Positions 62,993 to 64,000 of a stretch of 64,000 nucleotides of DNA are shown here, piece by piece; positions within the stretch are counted from its first letter, which is position 1, and each line of letters opens with the position of its first letter. The notes beneath the pieces were generated by a model, which searched no databases, was not told where the DNA came from, and saw only the letters and a list, made by a program, of their open reading frames with translations. Source of the DNA: Sphingobacterium zeae. GTDB lineage: Bacteria > Bacteroidota > Bacteroidia > Sphingobacteriales > Sphingobacteriaceae. The stretch is taken from contig NZ_JAUTBA010000001.1 in NCBI RefSeq assembly GCF_030818895.1, positions 1,550,001 to 1,614,000 on the forward strand, given 5' to 3'. The translations under genes and the position numbers were made by a program.

Positions 62993-63009
62993 TAGATGGA
63001 TATCTTTTT
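62974..63009 (+). terminator. Terminator at the end of the E1 gene
   Basis: A 12-base perfect stem (62974-62985 with 62992-63003) that covers the last codons and stop is followed by CTTTTTG. Confidence 0.72.
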
Positions 63010-63054
63010 GCTTTACTAAGCTATATATTCCAAGGGTTGGGATGATATGTTTTC

Positions 63055-63909
63055 TTAATTGAATATACTCGCCGCGCCAATCATAGCTGCTTTTTCACCA
63101 AGTATTGCTGTATAAATTTGAAATCTCTCAAATTCTTTTCGGTCACTAATGAAAATAGGTAGCGCTTTGGCGATATTGCCACCGACTATAAATATTTCAG
63201 CAGCATGTTTCTCTGCGAAGAACTGCATAAAATCAAAGAGATGTTTAGCATATTCATCTTTGATGATTTGAAATTCATCAGTTTCCCGATGATGATCTAA
63301 AATATCTTTAAGTCCCGTAACATCTTTTCCTGATACTTCTTTGAAACGTTTGATGAACCACCGTGTGACAAGAAATTCTTCGAAAATACAATCTCCATAA
63401 GGACTATTCCATAGTGCCGCATCGAAAGCTTTCTCACCTTGATTCCAAACTGCAGATCCAAGTCCAGTGCCCAACGTAATTCCTAGTATACGCTTATTCG
63501 TTTGCAGTTGTTGTACGAATATTTCACCTTGTAAGAAAGCCGCTGCGTCATTGATAAAGTGAATAGACATAGGGGACAGTCCCAGTTCTTTAGCTAGCAG
63601 AGATTTGATATCTTGGTTGTAAAGATGGTCGTATTTGCTTTGTCCTTGTATCTTTGATATTCCATTTTCGTAGTCAAACGGGCCAGGCATGGCAATTCCG
63701 ATGAATTGAATAGGAGCAGGAGAGGTGGCTACAATATCACTAATAGCTGATGACCAGGTTTGTAAAATCGTTTTAGCATCTCCTTGAGAAAAAACGTGGC
63801 TTCTGGCCACGTTTTCTAGGTATATATTCCATTGTTTTGTGTCAATGATACAGGCAGAAATATGTGTGCCTCCAATATCAACACCTACGACATAATTATC
63901 TTGCAGCAT
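63055..63909 (-). CDS. ROK-family sugar kinase-like protein
   Basis: The 284-residue protein has the actin-like ROK fold: VGVDIGGTHISACIID (ATP phosphate loop), GIAMPGPFDYENG, FINDAAAFLQGE with the catalytic Asp, GITLGTGLGSAVW and EIFIVGGNIAKA. The usual ROK zinc motif CxCGxxGCxE is missing (SPYGDCIFEEFLV lies there instead). It should phosphorylate a hexose; which one is unknown. Its ATG overlaps the end of aroC by 14 bases, so the two are translationally coupled. Confidence 0.85.
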   Translation of the reverse strand: MLQDNYVVGVDIGGTHISACIIDTKQWNIYLENVARSHVFSQGDAKTILQTWSSAISDIVATSPAPIQFIGIAMPGPFDYENGISKIQGQSKYDHLYNQDIKSLLAKELGLSPMSIHFINDAAAFLQGEIFVQQLQTNKRILGITLGTGLGSAVWNQGEKAFDAALWNSPYGDCIFEEFLVTRWFIKRFKEVSGKDVTGLKDILDHHRETDEFQIIKDEYAKHLFDFMQFFAEKHAAEIFIVGGNIAKALPIFISDRKEFERFQIYTAILGEKAAMIGAASIFN

Positions 63910-64000
63910 GTTTGTAACTTTGATTTTTAAGTAGATGATCCGCGATTACAAGTGCCGCCATAGCTTCCACAATAATTACTGCTCTTGAAACAACACAAGG
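63896..64000 (-). CDS. aroC: Chorismate synthase, C-terminal end (partial)
   Basis: A minus-strand frame enters from the right edge and ends at TAA 63896-63898. Its 34 residues, [24 protein letters not shown]..., match the AroC C-terminal signature (R-H/[25 protein letters not shown]). AroC makes chorismate, the branch point of aromatic amino acid synthesis. The stop overlaps the ROK start by 14 bases. Confidence 0.9.
   Translation of the reverse strand, partial: [34 protein letters not shown]

Overview
The window comes from a member of the Bacteroidota, most likely the family Sphingobacteriaceae and plausibly Sphingobacterium. The evidence is low-to-moderate GC, promoters of the Bacteroidota type (TAnnTTTG at -7, a TTG-like box about 20 bases upstream), very few Shine-Dalgarno sequences, a fused MurF-alanine racemase, a GlmU-like protein next to TpiA, a DnaQ-DnaE fusion polymerase, a fused E1 alpha/beta dehydrogenase and a GH109 enzyme. 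It reads as ordinary chromosome. I saw no CRISPR array, prophage, insertion sequence or rRNA operon.

Layout. 1-9.5 kb: tail of a probable PBP4-type carboxypeptidase, a UMF1-family transporter, a LutA-like Fe-S protein, a Tat-exported sugar isomerase-like protein, two tandem POT peptide transporters, a CNNM/CorC-like protein and a GH109 glycosidase. 9.5-11.5 kb: a divergent control region with two LacI-type operators drives the GH109 gene one way and an N-acetylhexosamine kinase (nahK-like) the other, followed by a CBM9-like protein. 11.9-20.2 kb: L31 type B; a GlmU-like / tpiA / prmA / mpl run; a small HTH regulator; a second tandem POT pair. 20.3-25.2 kb: acyl-ACP desaturase, sufS-sufE, a gene-poor kilobase with a decayed reading frame, an inverted-repeat element and tRNA-Lys, then accA. 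25.3-35 kb: a secreted glucoamylase-like/GH144-like protein, an OmpA-type lipoprotein, tRNA-Leu and tRNA-Gly, recX, murF-alr, a DUF502 protein, a pirin, a degenerate LytS-like protein and a HAD phosphatase. 35-45 kb: DNA polymerase III alpha, thioredoxin, a T-rich cytosine-poor gap with an orphan terminator, rpsF-rpsR-rplI, dapA and ligA. 45-64 kb: glycosyltransferase and acyltransferase, WbqC-like protein, outer-membrane proteins, a YihY-type membrane protein, a long-chain acyl-CoA ligase, an M61 peptidase, an N-acetylglucosamine-kinase-like protein, glutathione peroxidase, a beta-lactamase-like gene remnant, LysR and a methyltransferase, NUDIX, a hypothetical protein, a DEAD-box helicase, the fused E1 dehydrogenase, a ROK kinase and the 3' end of aroC.

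How the genes fit together. The clearest pathway is amino-sugar salvage: GH109 would release N-acetylgalactosamine and the NahK-like kinase would phosphorylate it at C1, both under the twin operators. Four proton-coupled peptide transporters in two tandem pairs suggest strong reliance on peptides. Envelope synthesis is represented by MurF-Alr, Mpl, the LpxL-like acyltransferase and the GT2 enzyme.

Most notable: perfect Shine-Dalgarno sequences in front of rpsR (bS18) and rplI in a group whose ribosomes normally mask the anti-SD. Also notable are the divergent GH109/nahK unit, the degenerate histidine-kinase-like protein, several very long perfect hairpins, and a possible small RNA ending at an orphan terminator near 40.48 kb.
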